From contig NC_044012.1 in assembly GCF_900496995.4 (NCBI RefSeq), forward strand, positions 23,536,759 through 23,600,758: a stretch of DNA of 64,000 bases, written 5' to 3'. This document shows positions 44,605 to 57,299 of this stretch, piece by piece. This DNA comes from Aquila chrysaetos chrysaetos. Lineage: Eukaryota > Chordata > Aves > Accipitriformes > Accipitridae. Both the position numbers and the translations under genes were made by a program. The notes beneath the pieces are model-generated. The model did not search any database. It was not told where the DNA came from and saw nothing but the letters and a program-made list of their open reading frames with translations. Position 1 is the stretch's first letter, and each line of letters starts with the position of its first letter.

Positions 44605-47600
44605 ATGAAGGTCCTCCTTCTGCTCCTTCTCTCCCCCTTTCAAGGTAGACTGCCCCAACCACGTCCTGCCCAGGGACGGTGAGCCAGGTTTGGGCTGCTG
44701 GAAGTAATTGGCAACCCCCAAAAATTGGCTGGGGGGGCACCAAGGGGTGTTTGCAGCTGTGGCTTCCACAGACTTGAAATGTCTTATGGGCCGATGTGCC
44801 TCTGGTGGGGTCTCTGGGGCAGGATGGGTCCTTTCCAGGGAAAGGAGATGGTCTCCATCCATTCCTTCTGGGGATGGAGAGGTCCTCTGTTAGTGTCTGC
44901 CGGTGTGGGTAGTGGTACCTGGGAGAGGGTGGCCCCGAGGGACAGGACGTCCTGCTGCACCAGGAGCCCTGGGGAATCGTCCCAGTGTGGCCGTGGGGAC
45001 ACTGGGGAGGTGGCCGACATCACGCAGCCCATCCAGGACAGAATCAGGATGACTGGGGCAAAGAGCCCGGTGTGCCACGCACGAGGCCTGCCGCCGGGGT
45101 GCAGTGTTTGCTGGGGGTGGCCACCCCTCCGGCTGAACCGGTGTCTCTGTGCACTTGTGCAACGCAGGGGTGGGAGCCAGCAGCCGTCGGGAAGAGGACT
45201 TCCGCTTCTGCGGTGACCGAAACCAGACCCAGAGCAGCTCCGTCATCTACGAGCATGGCCCCGCCACCATCTCCATTGAGAACACGGCGCAGGCGCTGAT
45301 CATAAAAAGGCCCTTTTTGCCAAACAGGAGAAACTCTTACTACAAGTACAGCTTGCCCCCTGCTTTGGGCAGGTACCGCTTCTGCGTCTACTGGTTCAAG
45401 GCCAACAGGACCCTGAGGCTGGTGTATGGGAAGCAGAGCTTCCTCCTGGGTGGAGACCAGTCCAGCAACATCGCCCGGGGGAAGGAGAGTCAGAAGACTG
45501 AAAGAACCAACACCTCCATCTTCAATGTGTCCTACATCTCAAAGGGCGGGAAGAACACCTCCCTTGACAGCGCATCTGAATACTTCTTCCCCGGTAAAGG
45601 CAATTCAATGTTACTTTAATGAAATAAAGGGTTTGTTTCATCCGCAGCCCATTCTCTAGCCATCAGCAGAGCATTGGTGGTGTCCCAGTATGTGCTACAG
45701 TACGATGATGTGCAGACACAGCTGAAGGATGATGGAAGGGAACATAGGTTTGCTTGAAGGAGCCCAGAGGCAGCCTGTGGTACCCAGGCTCCCTAGAGAT
45801 GAAGATGGAGATCTTCAAAAGTGTTTTGCCCCCTAAAATCCTGGGAAATAGTGTGCTTTGCAGAAGTGTCCAAGGGTCCTGTCTGCAATGCTAGGCACCA
45901 GCCAGCCTGGTCCCAATGGCCTCAGCAGGAGCCGAGCTCTGGGCGGCAGGGGAAGCCCTCTGGGTTGGGGTCTCCATCAGCTCCCCAGGCTTGGGGTCAC
46001 CTCGAAGCCCTCTGCTTTGTGCTCCCACCAGGGCTGTGCCTGGTCAGTTTGGGGCACAGGGAAGCTGGTTCTGCCCATGCGTTTCATGGCATTTCCTTTT
46101 GTGTGCCCATCAGCCTCTCCAGAGAGGATGCCTGTCTGGGAGCAAGACGTGGAGGAGCAGCTCACCGCTTTGGACAGCCTCATCGCCCAGCCCCTGGCAC
46201 TGGCCACGGGAGCTATGGAGCAGCGGATGCTTCGGCGGTGAGTTCACAGCTCTGCCATTCCTGCTGCAACCTGTGCGGTGCCCGCTGCATCCTGCTCACT
46301 GTGCCCCTTCCCTGACAGCAAACTTGGGGAGCTGGAGAAGACGCTGGCCAGGGTGGAGCTCGAAGGGCAGAACCAGACCTTTGGGAAGGCCACCGTGCAT
46401 GCGACTGTCCTGAGGGTCCAGCCCACTCAGGCTCCTCAGCACCTGGCCTTTGCTTCCCAAAGAGAGGTGGGTCCTGGGCAGCCTGCCCTGGTGGTCTTGG
46501 CCCACCGGCATCCTCTCCCAACTTCTCTCCTGACGAGTCTCTCCTTGCAGGAGGGTGGAGAGGTCCATGGGTTCACAGTGGACCTGCCGAGCAGCCTGTT
46601 CATGGTGGCGAAGAAGAGGGAGGAGGGGGTGGAGCACAGGGTGCTCCTCATGGACATCAACAGCCAGACCATGTTCCAGGTAACGCCCATGCGTGTTGCA
46701 TGGTGGGGTGTCCCCGCTGTGCTGGGGGTGCTCGCTCGGAGAAGATGCTTCAAAGACGAGCTACAAGCTTGATGGGGAAAGAGGCATGGGACCTCCTTCG
46801 TGGGGACTCTCACCCACTTCAGGCCTGGCAGTTCTCCCTTCCCACGCTGCCACCGCCTCCTCTTCTCCAACAGGATGAAAACAGCAGCCACGTCCTGGGT
46901 GACAAGGTGGTGGGCATCTCCCTGGTGGACACGGTGGTGGCCAACCTCTCCGACCCAGTGGTCCTCACTTTCTTCCACGACCAGCTGCCGGTAGGTGGGG
47001 AAAGAGCCTCATTGAACCTGATCCCACCAGGAATGGAGGGGCAAGGAGGGCTCAAGCCCTGCCAGCTTAGAGAGTGGTCATAATCCAGCAGGTCCATGCC
47101 CTTGGCCTGCCTGTACGGGGTCTGCCACGTCTTCTGGGGCTGTGTCGTGACCATGGCTTCACTGTGTGCACTGGTGGTGGCACTGCCTGTGCCTGTCCAG
47201 GAGATGCTGCTTTGCAGATATGTCACCTCCAGCACAATCTTCAGGGCTGGGGGACACTTTGAGTTAACAGTCCCTTGGCTCATTCATGGCCCTGTCAGGT
47301 GCCTGCTCAAAGCTGAACCCCTTGTTTGAAAAAGGGCACCTGGGACGAGGTATCTGCTCTGTGAGCTGCCAAGAGAACGATCTTTGCCTGGAGCCCGCTC
47401 CCATGATATGGGACGGTTTGTCTCCTGAGACCGTCTCACCTCCTGCCCCATGTTCTCCCCTATCAAATGTGCTGGCCAGGCAACAAACCCACTGCTGCAC
47501 CCTGATCAGGGCCCGTGGTTTTGTCATTGCAGAGGAATGTGACCCCACTGTGCGTCTTCTGGCAGGAGGACACCACCGGTGAGTGCTCCTGCGCTTGGGT

Positions 47601-50600
47601 GTGAAGCCAGGCGCTGCCTTTGCTCCTTTTGCAGGGTACCACAGACCCACTGGTAAGGGTAAAAGTCGCTCTGCACCTCCCTTCCTCGCTCCAGCTCCAT
47701 AAACATTTCCCGCAGGCTTGATTTCAGGTTTTTCCCTCCGTAGCTAACCTAAGAGCTTTCTCCCTCCCTAGGGATAGGTCCTGATGCTGAGGGTGCTATC
47801 TGAGTGTGTGTACTTGGCATGGGACAAGCTGGGACCCCCACCTTTGTCCTCCCCCCTGCCATGGACACCTTGCCCTGAAGATCCACAAACCCCACGCAGA
47901 TGTTCCTGCTGCTCACCAGCCGCTCTCCCTTTCTCTTGCGCAGCCAGCTCTGGGAGCTGGGACAGCTACGGTTGTACAACAGTGATGGGAGGCAGCCAGA
48001 CGGACTGCAGATGCAACCACCTCACCTACTTTGCCGTGCTGATGGTGGGTAACACCTTCCGCAGCTCTACATCATTCCCACCGGCTGTTCTTCCTCACCA
48101 TCTCTCATTCCTCCTTCTCCTCAGGTATCCTCCCCGGAGATCGCCTACATACACAGGGATTACCTGAGTGTCATAACCTACATTGGCTGCCTGATCTCAG
48201 CTTTGGCATCTATTTGCACCATCTTCTTCCTCTACTTCAGGTACAGTCTGACAGTCCACCCCACTACACCTGGGTGGGCACAAGCTCTCCAGATGCAGTT
48301 GGTGGCCTGGCTAGAAGCATGGTAAAGGAGATATGCTTGAAGAAAACAGAGTTCTCTCCAGAAATCACCCCCTCGGCCAGGTATCCTGCAGGGCACTCGA
48401 AAACACTGGCTGTTTTCAATGATTTTGGAAATCAGCTTGGTTGTTGTTATGGATCTGGCAAGCAGAAGCCTGCAAAGATCTTTTCAAGGGCCCGGTGGAG
48501 AACATGAGTGTTTTCTCCTGAGTCATGTCACTGATCCTCCATAGATGATTCAGAGCTGAAATGATGTCGCTCCCTACGCTCCATGGCCTAGATCTGAAAT
48601 GCAGGGTCAGCTGCAGGGACCTGAATTTGCACATGTAACGGGGGGTCCCACCCGTGGGGTTAGGCTCTCAGCCCTCTGACAGCACCAGAGCTCCTGGCTC
48701 TTCTGGCTGGGGTGAGTTGCCCCATGCAGAACTGTGGGGTATTGTGGGGCCCCAAGGATGCTGGCCAGGCATGGTGGTGAGGTCTCCCCACCTTGATTCT
48801 CCAGAAGCAAGCAGCGAGACCAGATCACGAGCATGCACATCCACATGAACCTGCTGGGCGCCATCTTCCTCCTGGACATCACCTTCCTCATCTCTGAGCA
48901 TTTGGCTTCCAGCAGCAGTGAGGCAGTCTGCAGAGCCGGGGGGCTGTTCCTGCACTTCTCCCTCCTGAGCTGTCTCACCTGGATGGGCATCGAGGGCTAC
49001 AACCTCTACCGGCTTGTGATCGAAGTCTTCAATGCCTACCATGACCACTTCCTCCTCAAGCTCTGCCTGGTGGGCTGGGGTGAGCATGGGGGAGGCAGAG
49101 ATGCCCTGAGGGCATGGGCCACTGGGTGGGGGGGCACCTGGGTGGGTCTTTCCCACCATATACAGTGCCTGGATGGGGATGGAGATGCAGCTGTGGGGGA
49201 GCATATGTCTGAAAGCAGAGGGGTCTCTCTGTCAAAAGACTTGGTAGAGGAGACAGTGACTGAGAGCAGAAGCTGGTGCTAGAGCAAGGGTGGATCACCC
49301 TGGGGGTCACCCAGCAAGGGAGGCATGTGAGAGCCACTGCTTGGGGTCTTTAAATAGTAATGGGATCCTCTCTTTCTGAAAGAACCATCCAGGACAGCCC
49401 AGAGAGATGGGCTTGATGCAGGAAGCACCCACACATCTCTGCCGTGCTTTGGGCAGGAGGCTGTGGTAGGAAGATCTCATGATCTTTTGTGACCTAAAAT
49501 TCCACAGCCCTGGGAGACCCCCGGCTGGGGTCAGTGCAGCACAGCTCACTCCTGGGCTGGGGCTTATGCCAGGCGTCCTTGTTGTGTGAGCCATCCTCAG
49601 TTCCCTCTTGGGAGGGAGGACATTGGTTTGTACTCTATACGGGGAGAAAGGGGCAACAAGTCCTTCCAGAAGGTCCAAGGGCCAGGGACTAGGGCAGCTG
49701 CTTCACTCTGTTCATGCCACCCAGGACTCCCCTTCTTCTGCGTGACGCTGATCTTCCTGGCTAGCTGGACGAACTATGGCCCCTTCTCCATTCCTGTCTA
49801 TGAATCCGTTGGTGGCAAATCCACCAATGCAACCATGTAAGTCATGGGAAATTGGTTGCCTGGTCCCTGGTCTTAGATAAAGTCAACTGGCTAAACCTTC
49901 ACTGTGTCCTACAGGCTTTCCTTAGCCCAGCTGTGGCTTTTCTGGAGCTTTGGGGGGGGGGGGGGGGGGTGGGGGGGTGACGGACCCCCGTCCCTGCGTA
50001 ACTAAGCTGGGCGCTGGGTTTGCACCACACCTTCCTGCTTCCCCCGACCCCTCCAACTCATGTCCCTGTGGGATGACACAGCATAACCCTCTGCCCTTTC
50101 TCCTCCCTCCAGATGCTGGATCACAAGCCCCCTGATCCACAACATCGTGAACCTGGGTTTCTTCAGCCTGGTGTTCCTCTTTAACTCGGTCATGCTGGGG
50201 GCCATGGTCCGGGAGATCCTCCGGCAGAACAAGAAAGGCCACAAGCTCAAGCATGTCCTAGCTCTCTTTGGGCTGAGCATCCTGCTGGGCATCCCCTGGG
50301 CGCTGGTCTTCTTCTCCTTCACCTCCGGCGTCTTCCGCCTTGTCTCCCTTTACATCTTTACCATCATCAACTCCCTCCAAGGTGAGCTTGGGACACCGGG
50401 CTCCTCCGAAGGGCACCGGGGCTTTCATGGAGTATTGGTGGGGTGGTGACGGTGTACGAGAGGAGCTGTCCATGGCAGGCTGGCTGGCTCATTCTTGGCT
50501 GCTCTTGGTCCTTCAAGGGGGTTCACCCACCCTTCCTCCTTCCTCTCCCAGGTTTCCTCATCTTCCTCTGGTACTGGACCATGGTGCTGCAGGCGAGAAA

Positions 50601-50658
50601 GTCCCCTGACTCGCAGAGCAGCTCCGACAGCATCAAACTGCAACCCAACAGCAGCTAG
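44605..50658 (+). CDS. ADGRG1: ADGRG1 (GPR56), adhesion G protein-coupled receptor G1
   Basis: Receptor for collagen III and transglutaminase 2 in known orthologues, acting in cortical and glial development and in blood cells. Exons are 44605-44644, 45168-45593, 46114-46237, 46319-46466, 46551-46679, 46874-46990, 47533-47578, 47944-48044, 48125-48240, 48805-49079, 49725-49836, 50113-50381 and 50552-50658. They total 2010 nt, encoding 669 aa (human 693). Features in order: signal peptide 1-17; PLL domain about 18-156, entirely in exon 2 ([17 protein letters not shown], then GRYRFCVYW); GAIN 157-377 with [14 protein letters not shown]; seven TMs about 385-645; TM3 cysteine AVCRAG with ECL2 cysteine ICWITS; serine-rich tail. 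The PLL-GAIN disulfide cysteines of mammals (C121, C177) are absent. The ATG exon is preceded by an acceptor at 44556, so upstream noncoding exons exist. Confidence 0.96.
45594..45628 (+). terminator. Candidate intronic polyadenylation site in ADGRG1 intron 2
   Basis: Reading through the exon-2 donor adds eight codons (ending GNSMLL), then a TAA at 45617-45619. An AATAAA follows at 45623-45628 with a GT/T-rich stretch (GGGTTTGTTTC) right after it. Together they form a compact alternative terminal exon. Confidence 0.4.
49952..49977. repeat. G18-T-G7 run in ADGRG1 intron
   Basis: Two G runs separated by one T, in the intron before the TM5-TM7 exon at 50113. Quadruplex-prone; length uncertain in any assembly. 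Confidence 0.93.
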
Positions 50659-51204
50659 AGCCACCTTGGCTGAGCCCTGCGATGGCCGCACCGCACCGGG
50701 GCTCCCTGCGCGGAGGATGGCTGTGGGAGGGACTGATGCCGTCTGCTTTGCTACCACACCTGCCTCACAGGGCTGCTAGGAGCCCAGGGACCCACAGCGG
50801 GGCCAGCTGCCCCTTGCCTCTGCTGGCCCCCTCCCCAGTTTTCCCACCCACCGCATCCTGCCGGGCAGTGGCGCATCCCTTGGCTTGGCATCCTTGGGGC
50901 AGGAGGGAGGGATGCTTGCCCAGGCAGCGGGGGCTGCAGAATGTGGAAGGGGCAGGGACAGGGTCCCTGGTGCCTCTGGACATCCCCTCCCGTGCCCCGA
51001 GGCCAGGGATGACGGGTGGGAAAGGCCCCATCTTCAGCCCTTGCTGCTGATCACTGAGAGGGTCCTTCCCCAGTGAAGACAGAATAACTGCCCCAGCGAC
51101 ACCCTCTAGCAGCTGAAATAATCTATTTTTGTTATTTTGTTGAATGTATATATTTGGATGGTGTAGAAGTTTAATGAGCGCGCCTGCACACCAGACTTGT
51201 GCCC

Positions 51205-51210
51205 ATTAAA
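51205..51210 (+). terminator. ADGRG1 poly(A) signal ATTAAA
   Basis: ATTAAA about 550 bp after the stop, followed by GGTGTTCCTG (GT-rich). Probable 3' end near 51,230. Confidence 0.65.
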
Positions 51211-51239
51211 GGTGTTCCTGCTTGGAGTGCGGCTCGCTG

Positions 51240-52103
51240 GGGTCTCTGCTGGGGTGCATTGGCAGGCTCTTCCATGGGATCCATCCCTTGGCTGGGGTTA
51301 TCCCATCCCCAGGACAGGACCCGATGTTTAACCCTGTAGGATCCTGCTGAGCTGGGACCAGTAACGGCGCTCCTGGCAGAGCACCAGCAGCCTGGTGCCG
51401 TAGGGGTCGGGGTGATGGAGGGGGATGCTGTGCCTCAGGAAGCTGCTGCAATCTCTGGGGACTGTCACCACCCAGCGAAGAGGGAGGCCAGCAGAGGATG
51501 GGAATCCAAAGAGGGAGACTTTGCAGCATGGGAATCGCCTCCCTTGGTGGCTGCAGGGCCATGCACAGCGCGGCTCTCCTGGCTGTCCCACTTGCGAGTG
51601 CAGCACCATGTCTCCCATCCCACCAGTTCACCTTCCAGATCATGATGCTCTGCTTGTGGCTCATCCCCCTCCACCCATCTCCCAGCTCCCGGCCGGGGCA
51701 GGGGGACCTTCATGGGAAGGGGATGCCCAGTGGCATGCCCAGTTTGGGAGAGGGACGCTCCAACACATCGCTGGGCTGGTGGGGGCCATCGATCAAGAAT
51801 TTGGCAGGATGTGGGGGGAGAAAGGGAAGGAAAAAAGCCCCGAGTTAGCTGGGGGGGAAGCGGCCAAGGGGGAAACGATGCGGCTCTGACAGTTATCGCT
51901 GTTGCTGTGAGCTGGGGCAGGAGGTCACTTGCCAACCCACAGGAAGGCACGAGGGGTTTGCAGAAGGGAAATGAGGACACGGCCGTTGCCTCAGGAGCAG
52001 TTGCAAGCCCTGTGGGAGCCTGAGGAGAAGCAGAGCCACCAGGATAAGGGGAGCAGAGCATCGTGGGATGGCTGGGGGTGGCCAGGAGACCCCACAAAGC
52101 AGC
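51240..52103. other. Short intergenic / ADGRG3 promoter region
   Basis: Less than 0.9 kb separates the ADGRG1 3' end from the ADGRG3 start. No TATA box or CpG island is evident, and no coding exon recognised. The ADGRG3 promoter is presumably here. Confidence 0.5.
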
Positions 52104-55100
52104 ATGAACCTGCTCCTGGGCACCGTCCTGCTGCTCCTGGTGCTGCCCGGTGAGTGGCGGGTGAGGGGGACGTGGGCACCCCTGGCTTGGGGTGCACGTG
52201 GGCTTGGGGGTTATGTTTTCCCATGGGTGAGTGTTGACCCAAACACCGTGGTGGGGTTTCACCCTGAAATGTGGCTGGGCCAGAAGGGAAGGTCCCCCCT
52301 GGGATGTGCAGAGGTGAGCGGAGTTGGGGGGGAGGGTTTGCTGCTGCGGGCTATTTTAAAACCCTGGACCAGCAGCCCAGAGTCTCTTCTGCCAGCCACC
52401 CTGGGGAGCTGGACGCGGTGATGTGTCAACAGACAGGCATGGTGGCTTTGCCTTCACCAGCCCTGATGTCTGTCCTGTTGCTTTTTGAAGTCCATGTAAT
52501 GGTAGGGCTGCTCCTTTCGAACCTGGCAGCTGCCACATTCTCCTGCCTCCCCCTTCCCCTGTGGGCAGAGGGAGGACTGACCCTAGATTTTGGGGTTTTC
52601 CCCCTATTTCCCCATGTGCTCTTGTTCCAGATGCTGCTGGGGGACAGGAGAGCTGTGCCGGTGAGTGGTCCCCCCCATCCCTGCCCTCGCTCCAGTGCCT
52701 GCCTGGTGCCATGGTGCCCAGCAGTCACCCTGCTCCCCTCCTCCCCAGCCCTGAGGCGGGGTGACAGGTACCACCGGTGCTGCAACACGGTGGAGCTGGA
52801 GGAGCAAGGCAACGGGACTCCCAGCCCTGACTTGCCCTGGCGCTGCCCGGAGCTGAGGCGCTCCGGCAGCCCCGCTTGCGCCTGCCTGCGGGAGCGCTGG
52901 CTCAGGTAGCAGGCGGGGGGGACGTGGCGGGGTTCAGGGGCTCAGCCCCCAGCATCCCCCGGTCCCACAGCCCTCCTGCCCTGCAGGCTGCTGCAGTTGG
53001 AGTGGCCGGCGCTGCGCAGCAGGGTGGCTGGGCTGAAGGTGCTGCTTCTGAACATCAGCAGGACTGTCACCCACGATGTCCTCATCACCTTTTCCCCCAG
53101 GGAGGTGAGATGCACCCCTCTCCCTCGCTGAGAAGGCCCCGTGCCTTCCAAGCATCGCTTGGCCCTTGCCCTGAGGCTTGGCGTGCCATGGCGTGCTCTT
53201 CCTCCACCCTGCTCCAGCATTGCGTCACGGACCCACGTCAATTTTAGCATCCCTTGGCAAGAAGTCACGTGAAACAGTGCTTGGGAGGGAAGAGCCCTCC
53301 CTGAGGAGCCGTCCCAGCAGCAGGCGGGTGGTCAGGGAGAGGGGAAGGAAGAGGAGGAATTTGTGGGACCTTGCGCTCCCTGCCCACCCCAAGGCTCTCC
53401 CACTCTCTGGATGTCCCAGGGGACCATGCCCCACGGAGTGATGGTGGTTTGGGGCTCTCCTGGGAGCTGGTCCCAATTCTACCCCTTTGCTGCTGGGTGC
53501 TGGGGATAAGGTTCTCCCCTTCTGCCCTCGGGGCTCCTGCCGATATTGCTGAGCAAACCCCGCCCGGACAGGGTTGAATTTGTGCCTGGAGAAAGGTTGG
53601 TGGGTCCTGAGCAGAGACGTGACGTTGCCAGCAAGCAACCTCCCACCGCTGTTCTCCACCGCAGGGCCCTAGGATGCTGAACATGACAGAGAAGGGGAAG
53701 GCAGGCAAAATCCAGCTCCCCAGGGAGATATTCCGGTCCCTGAGCAGCCAGACAGCGCGCGTGGTGGTGACAGTCCTCAACATCCAGCAGCTTGGCATGT
53801 TCGAGGTACGAGCTGGCATTGCTGGCATCCCTCCGGCCACCGGTACTCGCTACCTGTCGGCTTGGCTCAGGCAGCGTTGCCCCCACGCAGGAGATCAACC
53901 AGACAGGGCAGGTCCTGGATGACACTGTGGTGGGCATCACGGTGGGAGAGACGAGCATCTCTGGGCTGCAGGACCCCGTGCAGCTCACCTTCACCCACGG
54001 GCAGCTGCTCCATGTAAGTCAGCTGTGCACTCCCTCCATCTCTCCTCTGGTGCCCCTCACTGTGGTGGTGGCTGATGCTGCTCTCCCCCCTTGCAGGGCA
54101 TCACCCCGCAATGTGTCTTCTGGGATGCCAGCAAAGGTATGGTCCTCGGCGGGGCCGGGCACAGGGCCGGGCATGGGTGCTGTGCCCGGCGCTCACGGCT
54201 GTCACCCTGTGCCTGTCTCAGGGCAGGCAGGAGGCTGGAGCAGCAGTGGATGTGACACGCAGACCAGGGACAAGGGGACAGTCTGCTCCTGCAACCATCT
54301 CACCTTCTTCACCCTCCTCCTGGTGACAATCCCACTCCCCACAGCTCCTGCCCGTACCCCATCTGCACTGCCTGCCCCACCTTGGTGGCCCCTTGGGTGT
54401 CATGAGTAGCTGCACGGGGACAGTTATAGCTGCTCCCACGCAAGCCCAGGTCCCAAAATCAAGCCAAGCCCCAGCTCAGGAGGGCAGCAGCAGCTCAGCA
54501 GAGCGGGTACGGGGTGGAAACAGCCCCCAGCTTAGTGCAGGCTCTGGACCAGTGAGGCTTGGGGTCCCATCTCCTGGTGGATGCTCCCAGGAGGGTGCTC
54601 ATGGTGCTGCCCTATAGCCTTCACTCATCCCTCACCCCACCCCAGGGAGCATCTCCTCTGAGCCACCACTTCCCCGCTCCCCCTGAAGACCTTCTGGGGG
54701 GACAGACCAATGGCTTGTGTGGGGTCCCTGCAGCAGCCCACCGGGGTTATCAGCCCCGTGGCTCTGGTAGTGGCAGTTGGGTTTTCTAGGTTGGTCCAGG
54801 GCCTGTCTAACCCAATGTGTGTGTGTTTGGCAGAACCCGGCTCTGAACAGGTCCACGGCACAAGCCTTGATGGTTGTTGCCACTGCTGGCTGCGGGGTAG
54901 CCATTGCTTTCTCCATCTTCATCATCGCCTTCTGCATCTTCTTAAGGTAGGATGTGCCAGCAGCTCCCTGGGGACTCATCAGGCTGGGAGAGATGTTGGG
55001 CAATTCCGGTGCTTCTGTGTGAACCTGCTACAATACGGCGCGGGGCCCTGCTCAGCAGTGACCCCCACCTTTTCTGCTCCCTCTGGGGACACTCAGGTGG

Positions 55101-57299
55101 AGATTCAGGTCTGAGGAGACCCTCCGCATCAACCTGGGGCTGCACGTGAATCTCATGGGCAGCATGCTCCTCCTCAACCTGGCCTTCCTGCTCAATAGTG
55201 GGCTCTCCAGTGGGACCCAGCTGGGGACCTGCAAGGTCCTGGGGGGGCTCACCCACTACTGCCTGCTCTGCTGCTTCACCTGGATGGCACTGGAGGGCTG
55301 TCACTTCTACCTCCTCTTTGTCAAGGTCCTCGGCACCTACATCCACCACTACCTGGCGAAACTGTGCCTGATTGGCTGGGGTGAGCACCACCAGCCTGGG
55401 CGAGAGCCGGGGGGAGAGGGGGGCAGTGGGTTACAACCAGAGGGCAAACAGGGTGATGCAGTGATGGGCAGAGCGTGAGCAAGCCCCTGTCCTTTATGTT
55501 ATATGGGCTCGGTGCACCAAATTCAGGGCAGCACCTGCAGGCACCCTCCATCCCACTGGGGACCAGCCTCCTGCTCATCGAGCAGGTGATGATGTCCTCA
55601 GGTGTCTTTGTTCCCCCATTAGCAGCCCTCCACGGCACCTTGGGGGGCACCAGAGCAGATGATCCTCCAGAGAGGTTAGGGGACACCTCGAGCCCCACCA
55701 GCCAGTGCTGTCCTTCCCTCTCCACATCATGTCCTAGCAGAAACTGTTGTGCCCCCGACACTTGAGCAACCTCAGCGGGTCCCTAAGCCCCATCTTCCCC
55801 GAGGTCAGCACATCCAGGGACATGCAGAGACCCCCAAGCCAACCACCTCGCTCACCGCTTGCCTTTCTGGCCTCCTCCATGTCTCTCTTGTTCTTCCAGG
55901 CTTCCCGGCTCTCGTGGTGGGGGTGGCAGGAGTCATCGGCAGCTACGGGGAGTACAGCATCCAGACCGTGGAACACCAGGTCATAGCCCACCTGTGCGTT
56001 GTGCCACCACCCACAGGACTTAGGTGGCCCTTTGGGATGGGGAGTGGTAACCTGGTCCTGCCAGGAGCGCAGCAGTGGGGGGTTGCACCCATCCTGCTCG
56101 GCTTTACGCTGTGCTTCTGCTTCCCTAATTGTGATTACAACACGGCAGCTACAGCCATGGTAACCACTGCCACCACCACCTCTTGTGCTGAGCCTCCTCA
56201 GTCATGCCTGTAGGCCTCCAGGTCATGGAGGGACATCCAAGGCCCTCCTGGAGATTCCCCAGGCTCCCTCCCAGCTGAGCAACATGAGGGCAGCGGGTTC
56301 ACGCTACTGTCCCCCCTGCTTCACCCTGGTCTCGGGAAAACCCCACCAGCACAATGGTGTCCCTGCATTCCCCAAACACATCCCCCTGGGAGGCTCCCAT
56401 GGGTGCTGCTGGGGCTAGCAGAGCCACTGGAAGTACCACAGTTGTCTCTTTTCAGGTGCTGGATCACTTCCAAACATCTCCTGGTCCACTACATCACCAA
56501 CTGCGGCTACTTCAGCCTCATCTTCCTCTTCAACATGGCTGTCTTTGGGGTGGTGACCCAGAAGAGCTGCTGCCTGCAGGGCACAGGGACGGTGCAGGGA
56601 GACCGTAATGCCTGGAAGGTGGCCCTCGTGGTGATGGGGCTCTTCTGCCTGCTGGGAGCCACCTGGGCCCTGGCGTTCTTCACCCATGGCACCTCCTCTG
56701 AGCCCGTGCTCTACCTCTTCACCATCCTCAACTCTCTCCAAGGTCAGGGCCAGCTCCGAGCTGGGCTCCTGGGCTCGGGTGGGGAAGATGGAGGAGGGAG
56801 GAGCCAGCTTGGCAGGGGGTTGACCAGGGGTCCCAAGGCACCAGCATATTCCCAGCACTGTCATGCACTTCCATTTGGCAGGGCATGTCAAGCAGGAGGT
56901 CCCAGCCACTGGTGTGGAGCTGGTCATGGCTCTAAATCATGTCCACTCCACTGGGGGTGGTTTTCCTCCAAGGATGCCACTCCTTAGCAGAGGAAGAGGG
57001 ACACTATCCACCCAGGGCATGTCCCAGCCCAGTGGCTTACCCGAAGCATGGGGAGACCCCCTCCTGCAGGAGCAGGAGCGAGCTGGGAGAATCCCCTGGA
57101 AGTAGCAGGGAAGTGCTGGTAGCATGCTTCCCACCGTCTCCTCCTGCTGCTGCTGCTGAGTGTCTGCCCTTGTTTCCCTGCAGGATTCTTCATTTTCATC
57201 TGGCTGGTCGTTCTCTACTACCCAAAGACGAAGGAGATTGCTGGCTCCCTCTCCCACATCATCAGACATGACAAAACCACCACAGTCTCCCAGGACTAG
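52104..57299 (+). CDS. ADGRG3: ADGRG3 (GPR97), adhesion G protein-coupled receptor G3
   Basis: Leukocyte-type adhesion GPCR in known orthologues. Exons are 52104-52149, 52631-52660, 52749-52905, 52987-53104, 53665-53805, 53891-54013, 54097-54136, 54222-54322, 54834-54946, 55097-55380, 55900-55993, 56456-56742 and 57184-57299. They total 1650 nt, encoding 549 aa, the human length. Features in order: signal peptide (MNLLLGTVLLLLVLP); a cysteine-rich N-terminal segment about 26-78 (RCCNTVELEEQ, CPELRRSGSPACACL) resembling the Cys-containing leader of human GPR97; GAIN to about 252 with GPS CNHL|TFFTLLL, where TFF is the G3-type variant; seven TMs about 260-525; TM3 cysteine GTCKV with ECL2 cysteine LCWITS; tail ending TVSQD. 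Third receptor of the tandem array, tail-to-tail with the ZP gene. Confidence 0.93.
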
